A DNA stretch of 64,000 nt from Bifidobacterium catenulatum subsp. kashiwanohense JCM 15439 = DSM 21854 (GCF_001042615.1 NZ_AP012327.1:1612001-1676000); one strand, 5' to 3'. Numbered from the stretch's first letter, positions 7,944 to 17,548 are shown. A program made the numbers and translations. The notes: generated by a model not told the origin, from the letters alone.

Positions 7944-9653
7944 TCAAATTCCTTTGGCGAGCAACTCGTGCAGCTGGGCGCGATGCTTTCGCTGTTCACG
8001 CGGATCAGGCACCGGCAACGATGCCAACAACTTCTGCGTGTAGGGATTCCGCGGGTTATTCATAACCTGATCGGCATCACCATGTTCCACAATCTCACCC
8101 TTATGCATCACCATAATGCGATCGGCCAGCATATCGACCACGGCAAGATCATGGGTGATGAACAGGCACGCGAAACCTATTTCCGCCTGCAGTTTCTTGA
8201 ACAGCTCCAACACCTTCGCCTGTACCGACACATCCAATGCAGAAGTCGGCTCGTCAGCGATAAGCAGGCTCGGCTTAAGAGCCAGCGCTCGTGCCAAGGA
8301 GGCACGCTGACGCTGACCGCCAGAAAGCTCATGCGGGAATCGGTTCATATACGCACGCGGCAACTGCACCATTTCGAGCAAATCTCCCACATAGTCGCTC
8401 GCTTCCGACACAGACGAGTACTTTTTATGCACGATCAGCGGTTCTGCCACATTCTCCGCGATGGTCATCAACGGGTTGAATGAACTACCCGGATCTTGGA
8501 ACACGAAGCCAATATCAGCACGCTTGGGTTTGAACTGACGTTCCTTGACACCGTTCATTTCCACACCCAACACGTTCAGGGAACCGCCGGACACCCTCTG
8601 CAAGCCCGCGATGGCACGACCGGTAGTGGATTTACCGGAACCGGACTCGCCGACCAATCCCAGCACTTCGGAACGGTGAATAGTGAAATCAATACCATTG
8701 ACTGCCTTGAAATCAGGCTGCGTCAAATGCCCCGGATAGGTGATAGTCAGCCCCTTGGCCTCAACGGCAATAGGTTGGTCATGCCAATCCTTGCTGCGTT
8801 CAATCGCCTTGCCCTGCTCATCACGAACGACCAGTTTCTGCCCGATACGCGGCACAGCTGCGAGCAACCGCTTGGTGTAATCGTCTTCTGGCGAGTAGAA
8901 GATCTGTTCGACGCTTCCCTGCTCGACCACATGACCTCGATACATGACCACCACTTCATCGGCGATATCGGCGATCACACCCATATTATGAGTAATAATC
9001 AGCACGGAAGCGCCGAATTCGTCACGGGCAAGACGCAACAAGTCAAGGATTTCGGCCTGCACGGTCACGTCGAGTGCGGTAGTCGGTTCGTCAGCCAGAA
9101 TCAGACCTGGATTGAGTACCAACGCCATGGCGATGACGATACGCTGTTTTTGTCCACCTGAAAACTGATGCGGATAGTAGTCAATTCGAGTTTCAGCATC
9201 AGGAATACCTACTTTTTTGAGGATATCCACGGACTTGGCACGAAGCTCCTTCTTGTCTTTCATGCCGTGAGCGCGAAGTCCCTCTTCGATTTGCCATCCG
9301 ATGGTATACACCGGATTAAGTACCGAATTAGGTTCCTGGAACACCATGGCCGCTTCTGATCCGCGCATACGACGCAGATCTTCTCCGGAAAGGGACAATA
9401 CATCAAGCTGCTTATTGCCTTCACGGTTCGACAGATAAATCGCGCCGGAAGTGGTTGCCGTCTCCGGCAACAACTTGATAATTGAACGTGCGGTCACGGA
9501 TTTTCCGGAACCTGATTCGCCGACCACGCCCACCACGGTTTTGCGTGGGATGGTGAAGCTGATTTTGTCGATGGCTTTGATGGATCCTGCGTCGGTCATG
9601 AAGGAGACGCTCAGATCCTTGACTTGCGCAAGATTGGTTTGTTCGTCATTCAT
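7944..9653 (-). CDS. Oligopeptide ABC importer, fused double ATPase (OppD-OppF)
   Basis: 569 aa holding two complete nucleotide-binding domains in one chain. The first has Walker A GESGSGKSVTA, signature FSGGQKQR and Walker B LILADEPTTALD; the second has GESGSGKSTTG, LSGGQRQR and LLIADEPTSALD. It therefore replaces the separate OppD and OppF subunits. It is the last gene of the substrate-binding protein, OppB, OppC, ATPase operon, starting 4 bases after the OppC stop. It powers peptide import at the inner face of the membrane. Confidence 0.93.
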   Translation of the reverse strand: MNDEQTNLAQVKDLSVSFMTDAGSIKAIDKISFTIPRKTVVGVVGESGSGKSVTARSIIKLLPETATTSGAIYLSNREGNKQLDVLSLSGEDLRRMRGSEAAMVFQEPNSVLNPVYTIGWQIEEGLRAHGMKDKKELRAKSVDILKKVGIPDAETRIDYYPHQFSGGQKQRIVIAMALVLNPGLILADEPTTALDVTVQAEILDLLRLARDEFGASVLIITHNMGVIADIADEVVVMYRGHVVEQGSVEQIFYSPEDDYTKRLLAAVPRIGQKLVVRDEQGKAIERSKDWHDQPIAVEAKGLTITYPGHLTQPDFKAVNGIDFTIHRSEVLGLVGESGSGKSTTGRAIAGLQRVSGGSLNVLGVEMNGVKERQFKPKRADIGFVFQDPGSSFNPLMTIAENVAEPLIVHKKYSSVSEASDYVGDLLEMVQLPRAYMNRFPHELSGGQRQRASLARALALKPSLLIADEPTSALDVSVQAKVLELFKKLQAEIGFACLFITHDLAVVDMLADRIMVMHKGEIVEHGDADQVMNNPRNPYTQKLLASLPVPDPREQRKHRAQLHELLAKGI

Positions 9654-9657
9654 TGCG

Positions 9658-10830
9658 TCACTCTTCTTCCTTGGAGCCCCATTCGGAGGCGGTAAATGAC
9701 GGGTCGCGATCCGTGACGGTCACTGGCTGATCGCTGGCTCCCATTGGATTCTTGGCGGCCGCGAGCTCGGCCATGACCTCGTTGCGAACGCCTGGCTTCT
9801 GGTTGGGATCAACCGAAGTATCTTCGATGGATCCAACCACCTCACCAGCGGATTTGCGTGCACGCAGACGCGGGTCGGCAAGGTCATTGAGGGATTCGCC
9901 CACCAAGGTGATGCCCAGAACAATCAATACGATGGCAATACCTGGGAACACTGCAGTCCACCAAATGCCCGCGGTGACGTCCGACACAGAACGATTCAGA
10001 TCGTAACCCCATTCAGCAGCTGCAGTAGGTTCGATGCCGAATCCAAGGAAGCCCAATCCCGCAAGAGTCAAAATCGCTTCGGACGAGTTCAACGTCAAAA
10101 TAACCGGTAACGTTCTGGTGGAGTTCTTAAGAAGGTGCTTGGTCATGATGCGCCATGTCGACGCGCCCACCACGCGAGCGGAATCAACGTAAGCGGATTC
10201 CTTGATGCGAATGACCTCAGATCGAATGGTACGGAAATACTGCGGAATATAGACCACGGTGATGGAGATACCCGAAGCGAGAATGCCACTCCACAGACCA
10301 GACTGACCGCCGGAAATCATAATGGCCATCAGAATCGCAAGCAGCAGAGAGGGGAAAGAGTAGATGGCGTCGGCGATCATGACGAGCACACGATCCACCC
10401 AACCACCGAAATATCCGGAAACCAAACCGAGCAATACACCCGCGAAAATAGAAAGCAGCACAGCGATTACAATCGCAATGACCGCAGTACGAGAGCCCCA
10501 AATCACACGGCTGAACACGTCATAACCACCTGCGGTGGTACCCCAAATATGTTCGGATGAGGGCGCTGCCTGAGCTGGGAATGAAACTCCATTGGCATCT
10601 TTGAGCTGCGCATAGCCGTACGGCGCAATGACAGGCGCAAACAAGGCCACGAGCAGGAAGAACGCGGTAAGCAACAGGCCGGTAATCAGCATGCCTTTCT
10701 GCCAACCGACCGCTACGCGAAGCTCCTTGATGATTGGAATCTTGGCCCAGAACGGAGCTTTCCTGTTGACTTTGAGATCGTTCAGACGAGTGTCACCCGG
10801 GACGGTGACGTTATTTGCTGATGCAGTCAT
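9658..10830 (-). CDS. oppC: Oligopeptide ABC permease OppC
   Basis: 390 aa. One N-terminal membrane segment (residues 47-68, near MLITGLLLTAFFLLVALFAP), a large loop with HIWGTTAGGYDVFSRVIWGSR, then five further segments with the EAA-type loop SARVVGASTWRIMTKHLL that docks the ATPase. A charged C-terminal tail of about 70 residues follows the last segment, which is longer than usual. It starts one base after the oppB stop. Confidence 0.92.
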   Translation of the reverse strand: MTASANNVTVPGDTRLNDLKVNRKAPFWAKIPIIKELRVAVGWQKGMLITGLLLTAFFLLVALFAPVIAPYGYAQLKDANGVSFPAQAAPSSEHIWGTTAGGYDVFSRVIWGSRTAVIAIVIAVLLSIFAGVLLGLVSGYFGGWVDRVLVMIADAIYSFPSLLLAILMAIMISGGQSGLWSGILASGISITVVYIPQYFRTIRSEVIRIKESAYVDSARVVGASTWRIMTKHLLKNSTRTLPVILTLNSSEAILTLAGLGFLGFGIEPTAAAEWGYDLNRSVSDVTAGIWWTAVFPGIAIVLIVLGITLVGESLNDLADPRLRARKSAGEVVGSIEDTSVDPNQKPGVRNEVMAELAAAKNPMGASDQPVTVTDRDPSFTASEWGSKEEE

Positions 10831-10831
10831 A

Positions 10832-11923
10832 TCAGTACCTCACTCTCGGATCCACCAACGCGGCAATAACGTCAACGATGAAGTTGACGACGGCCACGAT
10901 GATGGCTATCAGAATCACAATGCCCTGCACCGCTACGAAGTCACGTGCTTTCAGATATTGGGACAACATGAATCCGAGTCCCTTCCATTCGAAGGTGGTT
11001 TCGGTAAGCACCGCGCCGGCGAGCATCAATGCAATCTGCATGCCCATAACGGTGATGATTGGAATAAGCGCCGGTCTCCATGCATGCTTGCTGAGCAGGC
11101 GCTTTTCGGAGACGCCACGCGAACGCGCAGCCTCGACATAGCCGGAATTGTAAGTGGAAATCACATTGGTACGCACCAAACGAATAAACACGCCTGCGGT
11201 GAGCAATCCCAATGCCAGCGCAGGAAGCACGGCGTGACGCAGCACGTCGGTAAGCACGCTCATATCACCTAGCTGCAGTGCATCGATAATGTAGAAGCCG
11301 GTCGGAGAGACGAGTCGGGCGAACTGCATTTCCGAAGACAACGAGCATCGACCGGATGCCGGCAACACGTTCAGCCAGATGGCGAAAATGAGTTTGAGGA
11401 CCAATCCCAGGAAGAACACGGGGGTGGCATAGCACAGAATGGCAAAGGTTCGAATGCCTGCATCGGCAGCGTGATCGCGTCTGCACGCAGCTACACGGCC
11501 TAAGCCGATACCTACGATCAAAGCAACAATGAGCGATAGGAGCGCCAACTCGAAAGTCGCTGATCCGTAATGGACAAGAATGCTGATAACCGGCTGATTA
11601 TCAGTCAACGTAGTGCCGAGATCCCCATGGAGCAAACCCCCAAGGTAATCGATATATTGCACAATAAGAGGACGGTCGTAGCCGGCCGCATGAACACGCT
11701 TTTGCAACTCGTCAGGGGTAAGACGACCACCCAATGCCGCAGAAATAGGATCGCCTGTAGCTCGCATCACAAAAAACACGACGGTGACGAGAATGAAAAC
11801 GGTTGGAATAATGAGCAGGAATCGAGTCAGGACGAAACGGAAAAATCCGCCTGACAAATGATTCTTTTTGGCTTGTTTCGGCTTCGCCTCCTGAGAGACG
11901 GCCGGAGCTGCTGTGTCTGACAC
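10832..11923 (-). CDS. oppB: Oligopeptide ABC permease OppB
   Basis: 363 aa. Standard OppB layout: a membrane segment near residues 30-52, the long external loop with MRATGDPISAALGG and YDRPLIVQYIDYLGGLLHGDLG, then five segments with the EAA loop YVEAARSRGVSEKRLLSKH. The C-terminus DLVDPRVRY-type ending (ALVDPRVRY) is typical of the family. It lies 169 bases downstream of the binding-protein gene, with an imperfect hairpin between them. Confidence 0.93.
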   Translation of the reverse strand: MSDTAAPAVSQEAKPKQAKKNHLSGGFFRFVLTRFLLIIPTVFILVTVVFFVMRATGDPISAALGGRLTPDELQKRVHAAGYDRPLIVQYIDYLGGLLHGDLGTTLTDNQPVISILVHYGSATFELALLSLIVALIVGIGLGRVAACRRDHAADAGIRTFAILCYATPVFFLGLVLKLIFAIWLNVLPASGRCSLSSEMQFARLVSPTGFYIIDALQLGDMSVLTDVLRHAVLPALALGLLTAGVFIRLVRTNVISTYNSGYVEAARSRGVSEKRLLSKHAWRPALIPIITVMGMQIALMLAGAVLTETTFEWKGLGFMLSQYLKARDFVAVQGIVILIAIIVAVVNFIVDVIAALVDPRVRY

Positions 11924-12011
11924 GCGATGCTCCTCGATAAGAAGCCTGTACGGCTTTGATTTACAACAATATCGAATTACTGCGCCGTTTCAGGCAGATA
12001 ATTCGGGAAAT

Positions 12012-12042
12012 GGGGACCTCCGGCCATAGACCGGGGATCCCC
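12012..12042 (-). promoter_or_regulatory. Hairpin between binding-protein gene and oppB
   Basis: GGGGACCTCCGG and CCGGGGATCCCC pair with two mismatches around a 7-base loop. There is no T-run. Such hairpins after binding-protein genes usually stabilise the upstream message and reduce expression of the permeases. Confidence 0.5.
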
Positions 12043-12092
12043 AGTGGTTTTCTATGCAGGCTGCGGCAGGTCATGCCGCACATCCGCACACA

Positions 12093-13724
12093 TCACGCCT
12101 TGGTGACAGATGCGAAACGGAAACGGAAGGAAGCGTCGAGCACAACACCCTTCACGTTGACGCCGGTAACTGCAACCTGCGCACCCTGCAGCAGCGGGAT
12201 GGTGGACAGGTCTTCGGTTTCAAGGGTCTGAATCTTCTTGAGCAGATCCTCACGGGCGCTTTCGTCGGTTTCACCAGCCTGCTCCATAATCAAATCGTTG
12301 ATTTCGGAGTTGGAGTAAGCGTTGTTCACGAAGTTGCCGTCACGGAAGAACGGAGACAGATAGTTATCCGGGTCGGAGTAATCCGGGAACCAGCCGAGCT
12401 GGTAGACCGGGTAGGATCCATCAGAGTCCTCGGTAACAACACGGTCTTTGTTGTACTGGGTCCATTCGGTGGACTGCAGGTCGACCTTGAACAGACCACC
12501 CTCCTCGAGCTGAGCCTTGAGAGCCGCATACTCGTCGGCGGAAGAGGATCCATAGTGGTCCGGATTGTACTGCAGCTTGAGCTCAACCGGAGTGGAAACG
12601 CCTGCGTCCTCAAGAACCTTCTTGGCCTTGTCGGCGCTCGGCTTGCCGTTGCCGTCACCATACGCGGTCTTGAAGGTGTCTTCGTGACCAACTAAACCGT
12701 CCGGAATGTAGGAGTACATCGGGGTGTACGTGTCCTTATAGACCTTGGTCGCCAACTCCTCGCGGTCGATGAGGTTAGCGACGGCCTGACGCACAGCCTT
12801 GGCCTTGTCGGCATTCGGTTCATCGGACTTGGTGCCGTACGGCTGGATGTTGAAGTTGAAGACCAGGAAGCGTTCCTCACCGCCCGGACCCTTGACAACC
12901 TTGACCTTGGAGTCCTTGGACAGATCATCGATATCGGTCGGAGTCAGAGAACGGTAGGCCACGTCGACCTGCCCCTGCTGCACGGCCATCTTCAGGTTGG
13001 AAGAATCGGCAAAGTACTTGACCTGAACAGTGCTGTTCTTGGCTGGGGTCAGACCCTGATAAGAGTCGTTCTTGGAGTATCCTGCAACCTCATTGGCCTT
13101 GTAGGAGGTCAGAATGTATGGGCCAGCGAAAGCCTTCTTCTTGATGATGGTGTCAGCATCAGTGAGCTTGTCGGCGGAGAAGACCTCTTCGTCAACAATC
13201 GGACCAGCCGGGCTGGAAAGCACCTGCTTGAGGGTCACATCGTTCTTGACTTTGGAATGGAATACCACAGTGGTGTCATCTGGCGTATCGATGGATTCGA
13301 TGTTGGCCAGCAACGAGCTCGGACCATTCTCATCGTTGATCGTATTGACACGGTCGAAGGAGAACTTGACATCGGACGAAGTCAGGTCGTGACCATTGGC
13401 GAACTTCAGGCCAGACTTGATCTTAACGGTGAATTCAGTGCCGTCGCCGCTCCAAGTACCGTCATCCGCAGCAATGTCCGGAGACAGTTCAGAGGTGTTG
13501 TAATCCTGTGCATACAGGAACGGGAACACGTTGATTTGAACGGCATAGGAACTGTTGTCATAGGAGCCGGCAGGGTCAACGCTAGTAACCTTGTCTGTGG
13601 TGCCGACGGTAATGACATCCGCATTCCCCGATGCGGAACCGCTATCTTTTACTCCGCCGCATGCCGCGAGCGAGGCCAGCGCGGCAACCGAAACAGCTGC
13701 AGCGATAATCTTCTTGTGATTCAC
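12093..13724 (-). CDS. Oligopeptide ABC transporter substrate-binding lipoprotein
   Basis: Family 5 extracellular solute-binding protein, 543 aa. The GTG at 13724 follows AAAGGATTCCATA and gives a clean lipoprotein signal peptide: NHKK, a hydrophobic stretch AAAVSVAALAS, and lipobox LAAC. Domain hallmarks include SPDIAADDGTWSGDGTEFTVKI, LKFANGHDLTSSDVKFSFDRV and the C-terminal PDYSDPDNYLSPFF. The ATG of the longer frame (13793) would bury the signal peptide and is rejected. First gene of the opp operon with its own promoter. Confidence 0.93.
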   Translation of the reverse strand: MNHKKIIAAAVSVAALASLAACGGVKDSGSASGNADVITVGTTDKVTSVDPAGSYDNSSYAVQINVFPFLYAQDYNTSELSPDIAADDGTWSGDGTEFTVKIKSGLKFANGHDLTSSDVKFSFDRVNTINDENGPSSLLANIESIDTPDDTTVVFHSKVKNDVTLKQVLSSPAGPIVDEEVFSADKLTDADTIIKKKAFAGPYILTSYKANEVAGYSKNDSYQGLTPAKNSTVQVKYFADSSNLKMAVQQGQVDVAYRSLTPTDIDDLSKDSKVKVVKGPGGEERFLVFNFNIQPYGTKSDEPNADKAKAVRQAVANLIDREELATKVYKDTYTPMYSYIPDGLVGHEDTFKTAYGDGNGKPSADKAKKVLEDAGVSTPVELKLQYNPDHYGSSSADEYAALKAQLEEGGLFKVDLQSTEWTQYNKDRVVTEDSDGSYPVYQLGWFPDYSDPDNYLSPFFRDGNFVNNAYSNSEINDLIMEQAGETDESAREDLLKKIQTLETEDLSTIPLLQGAQVAVTGVNVKGVVLDASFRFRFASVTKA

Positions 13725-13886
13725 TATGGAATCCTTTCTCTTCCTGCTGTCGTAATTGGCACTCCAAAACGACGTGCCATAAGAGTAGGGCACACTTTGT
13801 TAGCGGAACATTTCACGGAAGTTCATTTTGCGACACTACCCTTTCTCGATCCAGCAAAAACCCAGCAATCACAACGCTTTTGCAAT

Positions 13887-13914
13887 TAATTATTTTCCGA
13901 AGAAAGTGTGTCAA
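13887..13914 (-). promoter_or_regulatory. Candidate promoter of the opp operon
   Basis: On the minus strand TTGACA (13914-13909), 16 bases, then TAATTA (13892-13887). Confidence 0.5.
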
Positions 13915-13978
13915 ATAATGAGACAGCTAATCCCATATTGAGAATCGACATCCTTTATGACACGCCGAAAGACGGAAC

Positions 13979-14007
13979 TTGCATCAAATAATTAACGGCG
14001 TTAATGT
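13979..14007 (+). promoter_or_regulatory. Promoter and operator of the ROK/frk operon
   Basis: TTGCAT (13979-13984), 17-base spacer, TAATGT (14002-14007). The palindrome ATTAACG-G-CGTTAAT (13991-14005) sits between the two boxes, an ideal repressor position. A similar TTAAC/GTTAA palindrome follows TTGCAT in front of the sugar isomerase gene at 19690. Confidence 0.6.
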
Positions 14008-14054
14008 ATCAACTAGTTCAACGAAGGGTCCGTGCACTGGCGCAAGGAGGTGTT

Positions 14055-15257
14055 ATGAGTAATTACAGCGCTCAGCAATCATCGATTTCCGAAAACAATC
14101 GATCCCGCATCCTGCAATACCTGTATCACAACGGCATCTGCTCACGTGCGCAAATCGCAAAAGCAATCGGATTGACCCCTGCGGCAATCACCAAAATCAC
14201 GGCAAAACTACTCGCACAGAACATCATCGAAGAAACCGGCGACATGGAAGGCGATAAGAATCGTCGTTCCATCGGGTTGAATCTCAACTGCGGAAAATAC
14301 CATGTGATTGGCTTGAAATTCGCACGAAGCTTGGTGCAAATCGGTCTGTTCGACCTTCAATGCAACCGTATTTCGCTTACCGATCTTCCGACCGTCAGCG
14401 AAGAAAACATCGACGAGACAGTCAAGCAGATCCACAACACCATTCGTCGCCTCATCGCCGAAGATGAGAAAATCGTGGCAGTCGGCATGGCAGTCCCCGG
14501 ACCATACCTTGTCGAAGAAGGGCATACCGCACTCGTCTCCTCCATGCAGGGCTGGCGCAAAGTCAATTTCATCAAGGAATTCAGCGAAGCCTTCGACGTA
14601 CCTGTGTTTGTAGAGCAAGATGCACGCGCAGGCGCTTTGGCACAGTTCCTGTTCAATCCGGAACTGTTCGAAGGATCCCTCGCCTACTATCTGCTCGGCG
14701 AAGGCATCGGTCTTGGCATCATCGACAATGGCACGATCTACTACGGGGCCCACGGCACCGCCACCGAAATCGGACACATCTCCGTTGACGTCAACGGCAA
14801 GCCCTGTGACTGCGGCAATTACGGATGTCTCGAACGTTACTGCTCGGCCAATGCAATCCACGAAATGCTCAACAAGCAACCGTATATCGTTCCCGGATGC
14901 GAAACCATGACGCACGCACAGGCATGTGCCGCGCTATTCGCCAAAAACGCTGCCGGAGATGAAGCGGCCGCGGAACTCATCTCTGAAATCGCACGATATA
15001 TCGGGTACGGCGCAGTCAACATCATCAACGCATTCAACCCGACGCATATCGTACTTGGAGACATCGTTTCCAGAGCCGGACAGCCGCTACTTGACGAAGT
15101 CAAGCAGGTCGTTCGAGAACGCACCATTCCCGAAATCAGCCGCAATACCGGAATCACCTTGTCCGCACTACCCACTGATGCCACCGTCACCGGCGCCGCA
15201 GCCGTGGCCATCACCAATTTTCTAGAGCATCCTTCGATGTTCTTTGACGTCGCATAG
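14055..15257 (+). CDS. ROK-family transcriptional regulator
   Basis: 400 aa. Residues about 18-70 form a MarR-like helix-turn-helix (NRSRILQYLYHNGICSRAQIAKAIGLTPAAITKI). The rest is a ROK domain with the zinc motif C-x-CG-x2-GC-x-E (CDCGNYGCLE) and a sugar-binding loop GLGIIDNGTIYYGAHGTATEIGH. AAGGAGG at 14044-14050 fixes the ATG at 14055. It is followed 27 bases later by the fructokinase gene, so it probably senses the sugar handled there, by analogy with NagC/Mlc/XylR-type ROK regulators. Autoregulation through the palindrome at 13991 is likely. Confidence 0.9.
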   Translation: MSNYSAQQSSISENNRSRILQYLYHNGICSRAQIAKAIGLTPAAITKITAKLLAQNIIEETGDMEGDKNRRSIGLNLNCGKYHVIGLKFARSLVQIGLFDLQCNRISLTDLPTVSEENIDETVKQIHNTIRRLIAEDEKIVAVGMAVPGPYLVEEGHTALVSSMQGWRKVNFIKEFSEAFDVPVFVEQDARAGALAQFLFNPELFEGSLAYYLLGEGIGLGIIDNGTIYYGAHGTATEIGHISVDVNGKPCDCGNYGCLERYCSANAIHEMLNKQPYIVPGCETMTHAQACAALFAKNAAGDEAAAELISEIARYIGYGAVNIINAFNPTHIVLGDIVSRAGQPLLDEVKQVVRERTIPEISRNTGITLSALPTDATVTGAAAVAITNFLEHPSMFFDVA

Positions 15258-15284
15258 CACGCCACAACCAAAGAAAGGAACACC

Positions 15285-16184
15285 ATGTCCAAGCCAATCG
15301 TCATCTCTCTCGGCGAAATCCTGTGGGATATGCTCCCCACCGGCAAACGTGCCGGCGGCGCACCCGTCAATTTCGCATACCATGCGTCTCAGAACGGCGC
15401 GGAAAGCTTCGCCATCAGTGCGGTCGGCAACGACGAACTGGGCAATGAGCTGCTTGCAGACGCCCACAAGGCCGGTATCAACACGCTGGTGCAGGCCAAC
15501 GAATACCCGACAGGCACGGTTGACGTGGCTCTGACCAACGGCATTCCGGAATACACCATCGTCGAAAACGTGGCATGGGATCATATCAAGCTCACCGACG
15601 AGCTCATTGAAGCCGTATCCAAGGCCGACGCCGTCTGCTTCGGCACCCTCGGCCTGCGCTCCCCTGAATCCCACGACACCATCGTCGAGCTGCTCAAGCA
15701 CACCAAGGAAGGCGCACTGAAGTTCTTCGACATCAACCTGCGTGCCAACTTCTACTCCAATGAACTCATCGAAGAGCTGCTCAGCTACGCGAACATCTTC
15801 AAGATCAACGACGAAGAGCTGATCATGATGCGCGACATGTTCTCCATTCCTGCATGCAATGACGAAGAGGCATGCAAGTGGTTCATCGACCGCTTCAACC
15901 TCGAGTACATCATTCTGACCGGCGGTGCCACGTTCAGTACCATCACCGCCAAGGATGGCGAGATCTCCACTCTGCGGACCCCGCATGTCGAGGTTGCAGA
16001 CACCGTCGGTGCCGGCGATTCCTTCTCCGGCTCCTTCACCGGCAAGCTGCTGACCGGCGCTCCGCTCAAGGAAGCCCATCGTGCCGCCGTGAACACCGCG
16101 GCCTACGTGTGCACCAAGGAAGGCGGCTGGCCGACCTACCCGGCGGAAGGCGTTCCGGATTATCTCGCCGAAGCCGGTAAGTAA
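15285..16184 (+). CDS. frk: Fructokinase (PfkB family)
   Basis: 299 aa. ATP-dependent phosphorylation of fructose to fructose 6-phosphate, the entry point of the bifid shunt. PfkB signatures: the N-terminal GGAPVNFAYHAS and the C-terminal DTVGAGDSFSGSF near residues 239-251, with Asp245 as the expected catalytic base. It is very similar in layout to the characterised Bifidobacterium longum Frk. AAAGGA lies 8 bases before the ATG. It forms an operon with the ROK gene and ends in a strong terminator just ahead of ssrA. Confidence 0.92.
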   Translation: MSKPIVISLGEILWDMLPTGKRAGGAPVNFAYHASQNGAESFAISAVGNDELGNELLADAHKAGINTLVQANEYPTGTVDVALTNGIPEYTIVENVAWDHIKLTDELIEAVSKADAVCFGTLGLRSPESHDTIVELLKHTKEGALKFFDINLRANFYSNELIEELLSYANIFKINDEELIMMRDMFSIPACNDEEACKWFIDRFNLEYIILTGGATFSTITAKDGEISTLRTPHVEVADTVGAGDSFSGSFTGKLLTGAPLKEAHRAAVNTAAYVCTKEGGWPTYPAEGVPDYLAEAGK

Positions 16185-16210
16185 TCCCAGTTTCCCCTTT
16201 CATCACCACC

Positions 16211-16245
16211 AACGAGGCCATGCCTGCCATCATGGCCTCGTTTTT
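16211..16245 (+). terminator. Terminator after frk
   Basis: AACGAGGCCATG pairs with CATGGCCTCGTT (12 bp), followed by a T-run. Confidence 0.88.
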
Positions 16246-16341
16246 CATGCTCATATTCAATCCGCAATTGGTGCAATCCCGAACTTCTATGCCCGCCCAT
16301 GTTCCAACTTCGCTCACAGCACAAGAAAAGCAGCATATGAT

Positions 16342-16370
16342 TTGCGATTATTGACATTTCGTGATACCTT
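16342..16370 (+). promoter_or_regulatory. Candidate ssrA promoter
   Basis: TTGCGA, 17 bases, TACCTT. A second possibility is the TGATAAT at 16398-16404, closer to the mature 5' end. The precursor would be trimmed by RNase P either way. Confidence 0.35.
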
Positions 16371-16412
16371 AAAAAGTCCGGTCTTGTACCGGGTGCTTGA
16401 TAATTCAAGATT

Positions 16413-16806
16413 GGGGATGATCGGTTTCGACGGTGACCTGTTCGTCGCAGGGAAGCGTGCCGAGAACGTAGGGTCCGCTCGTGGATGCCCCCTACAAAAG
16501 AATAAGTGCTAAATCTAACCGCACTGAGTTCGCTCTCGCTGCCTGAGCTTCGCGCCAGGATTAACCAGCGAGCAGCCGCTCCGTTCACTCCTTCTCGTCT
16601 TTGGGAGGATGTTGAGCGTCGTTAAGAAGACTTGCTTTGTCGGTTGAGCCACAGGGCCGGCAAGGGACTTTTACTGTAGATATGCTCGCCATCAGTTGTC
16701 TGCGACATCGATGGGGGCAGAAAAACCGCCGCACGGCCAGCAGACTACGCACGTAGAAGACTGAGGGTTCGGTTATCGGACCGGGGTTCGATTCCCCGCA
16801 TCTCCA
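16413..16806 (+). ncRNA. ssrA: Transfer-messenger RNA (tmRNA)
   Basis: The 5' end GGGGATGATCGGTTTCGAC is the universal tmRNA start, and its first seven bases pair with CATCTCC at the 3' end (one G-U) to make the acceptor stem; A16806 is the discriminator, and CCA is not encoded. The T-arm reads GGTTCGATTCC. The tag reading frame is at 16508-16546 and encodes AKSNRTEFALAA followed by TGA, with the usual hydrophobic ALAA end for proteolysis. The RNA rescues stalled ribosomes. Its 3' end is the integration site of the element that follows, and insertion left this copy complete. Confidence 0.96.
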
Positions 16807-16857
16807 CGGATTGAAAGCCGCCAGAAATGGCGGCTTTTCCTTTATTCCCAACGGTTT
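16788..16857 (+). repeat. attL: left att repeat
   Basis: Begins with TCGATTCCCCGCATCT of the ssrA T-arm/acceptor and runs through the terminator to AACGGTTT. It matches 19459-19530 with only a handful of differences. Confidence 0.85.
16814..16838 (+). terminator. ssrA terminator (left copy)
   Basis: AAAGCCGCC and GGCGGCTTT form the stem around AGAAAT, then T. The copy at 19485 is identical in the stem. Confidence 0.85.
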
Positions 16858-16916
16858 GCACCACTTCCCCAATTCACTGCAAATCACTCCAAATCACTGC
16901 AATTACCGCAAAGACG

Positions 16917-16934
16917 TGGGCAAAATGTGGGCAC
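16917..16934 (+). repeat. Arm-type repeat, left copy
   Basis: GTGGGCAAAATGTGGGCA, i.e. two tandem TGTGGGCA-like units. An identical 18-mer lies at 19377-19394 just inside the right end. Position next to both ends fits integrase arm-binding sites. Confidence 0.7.
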
Positions 16935-16937
16935 GAA

Positions 16938-17522
16938 TCAAGCCGCCAGACTCCTACCCTCGCCAATCGCCCTCACCAGCAATCCATCCATCGCATCGCC
17001 GACGGCATCCAAATCATCATCAAACAGATCCGCATACACGTCCAAGGTCATCGTGGCGCTCTTATGCCCCAGCTGCCTTTGCACCGCCTTGACATTCGCG
17101 CCGGCATGCACCAGCAGTGAGGCGCACGTATGCCGCAGGTCGTGAATCGTCATCGAGTCCGCGATCGCATCACCGAGACTGCGCTTCTTCGCCCAGTAAA
17201 ACCAGCTCGACGTGCTGCAGGGCCCGTGCGTCTTCCGTAGATGCGAGCCGGTGCGCCTGTCGGGGAAAAGCAGGTCGGACTGCCGACGGCCATCGCAGGC
17301 GTCTTCGAGACATGGCCGCAGCAAGCGCGGGAAGATGACGGTGCGCTCCTCCCCTGTTTTCGGCACGTCCACCACGATCTCATGACACACCTCCGTTGCC
17401 GACCTGCGCACATGGATACGCTGCCGCTTCAAATCAACGTCTCCGGCCTGCAAGCCCTCCAGCTCGCCCCAACGCAATCCACACAGGCCGAGCGTGAGCA
17501 CAATGGGCCTTCCCAGTCGGAG
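16938..17522 (-). pseudogene. Tyrosine integrase, N-terminus missing
   Basis: Only the catalytic domain is left (about 195 aa). It keeps all the active-site landmarks: Arg in CGLRWGELEG, His and Arg in IHDLRHT, His in LGHKS, and the nucleophile Tyr in LDVYADLF. The homologous part starts near GRPIVLTLGLCGLRWGEL. Upstream of this the frame runs into the terminator of the DUF2335 gene and reads as a hydrophobic stretch unlike any integrase, so the arm-binding and core-binding domains were deleted. It lies right next to attL, as expected for the integrase of this element. Confidence 0.8.
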
Positions 17523-17548
17523 GCGGCAGACCACGTAAAAAAGAACGA

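Larger units (their letters stand above)
13725..14054. other. Divergent regulatory region between opp operon and ROK regulator
   Basis: 330 bases without a gene. It holds a minus-strand promoter for the opp operon (13887-13914), a plus-strand promoter with an overlapping palindrome for the ROK gene (13979-14007), and a long 5' leader of about 150 bases for the binding-protein message. No small ORF with a ribosome site was seen. Confidence 0.7.

Noticed and set aside
13725..13793. Upstream ATG of the opp binding protein
   Set aside because: It places 23 polar residues before the lipoprotein signal peptide; the GTG at 13724 has a ribosome site.
16585..16887. 100-aa minus-strand frame ending before the integrase
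   Set aside because: It covers the 3' half of ssrA and the att repeat; structured RNA, not coding.
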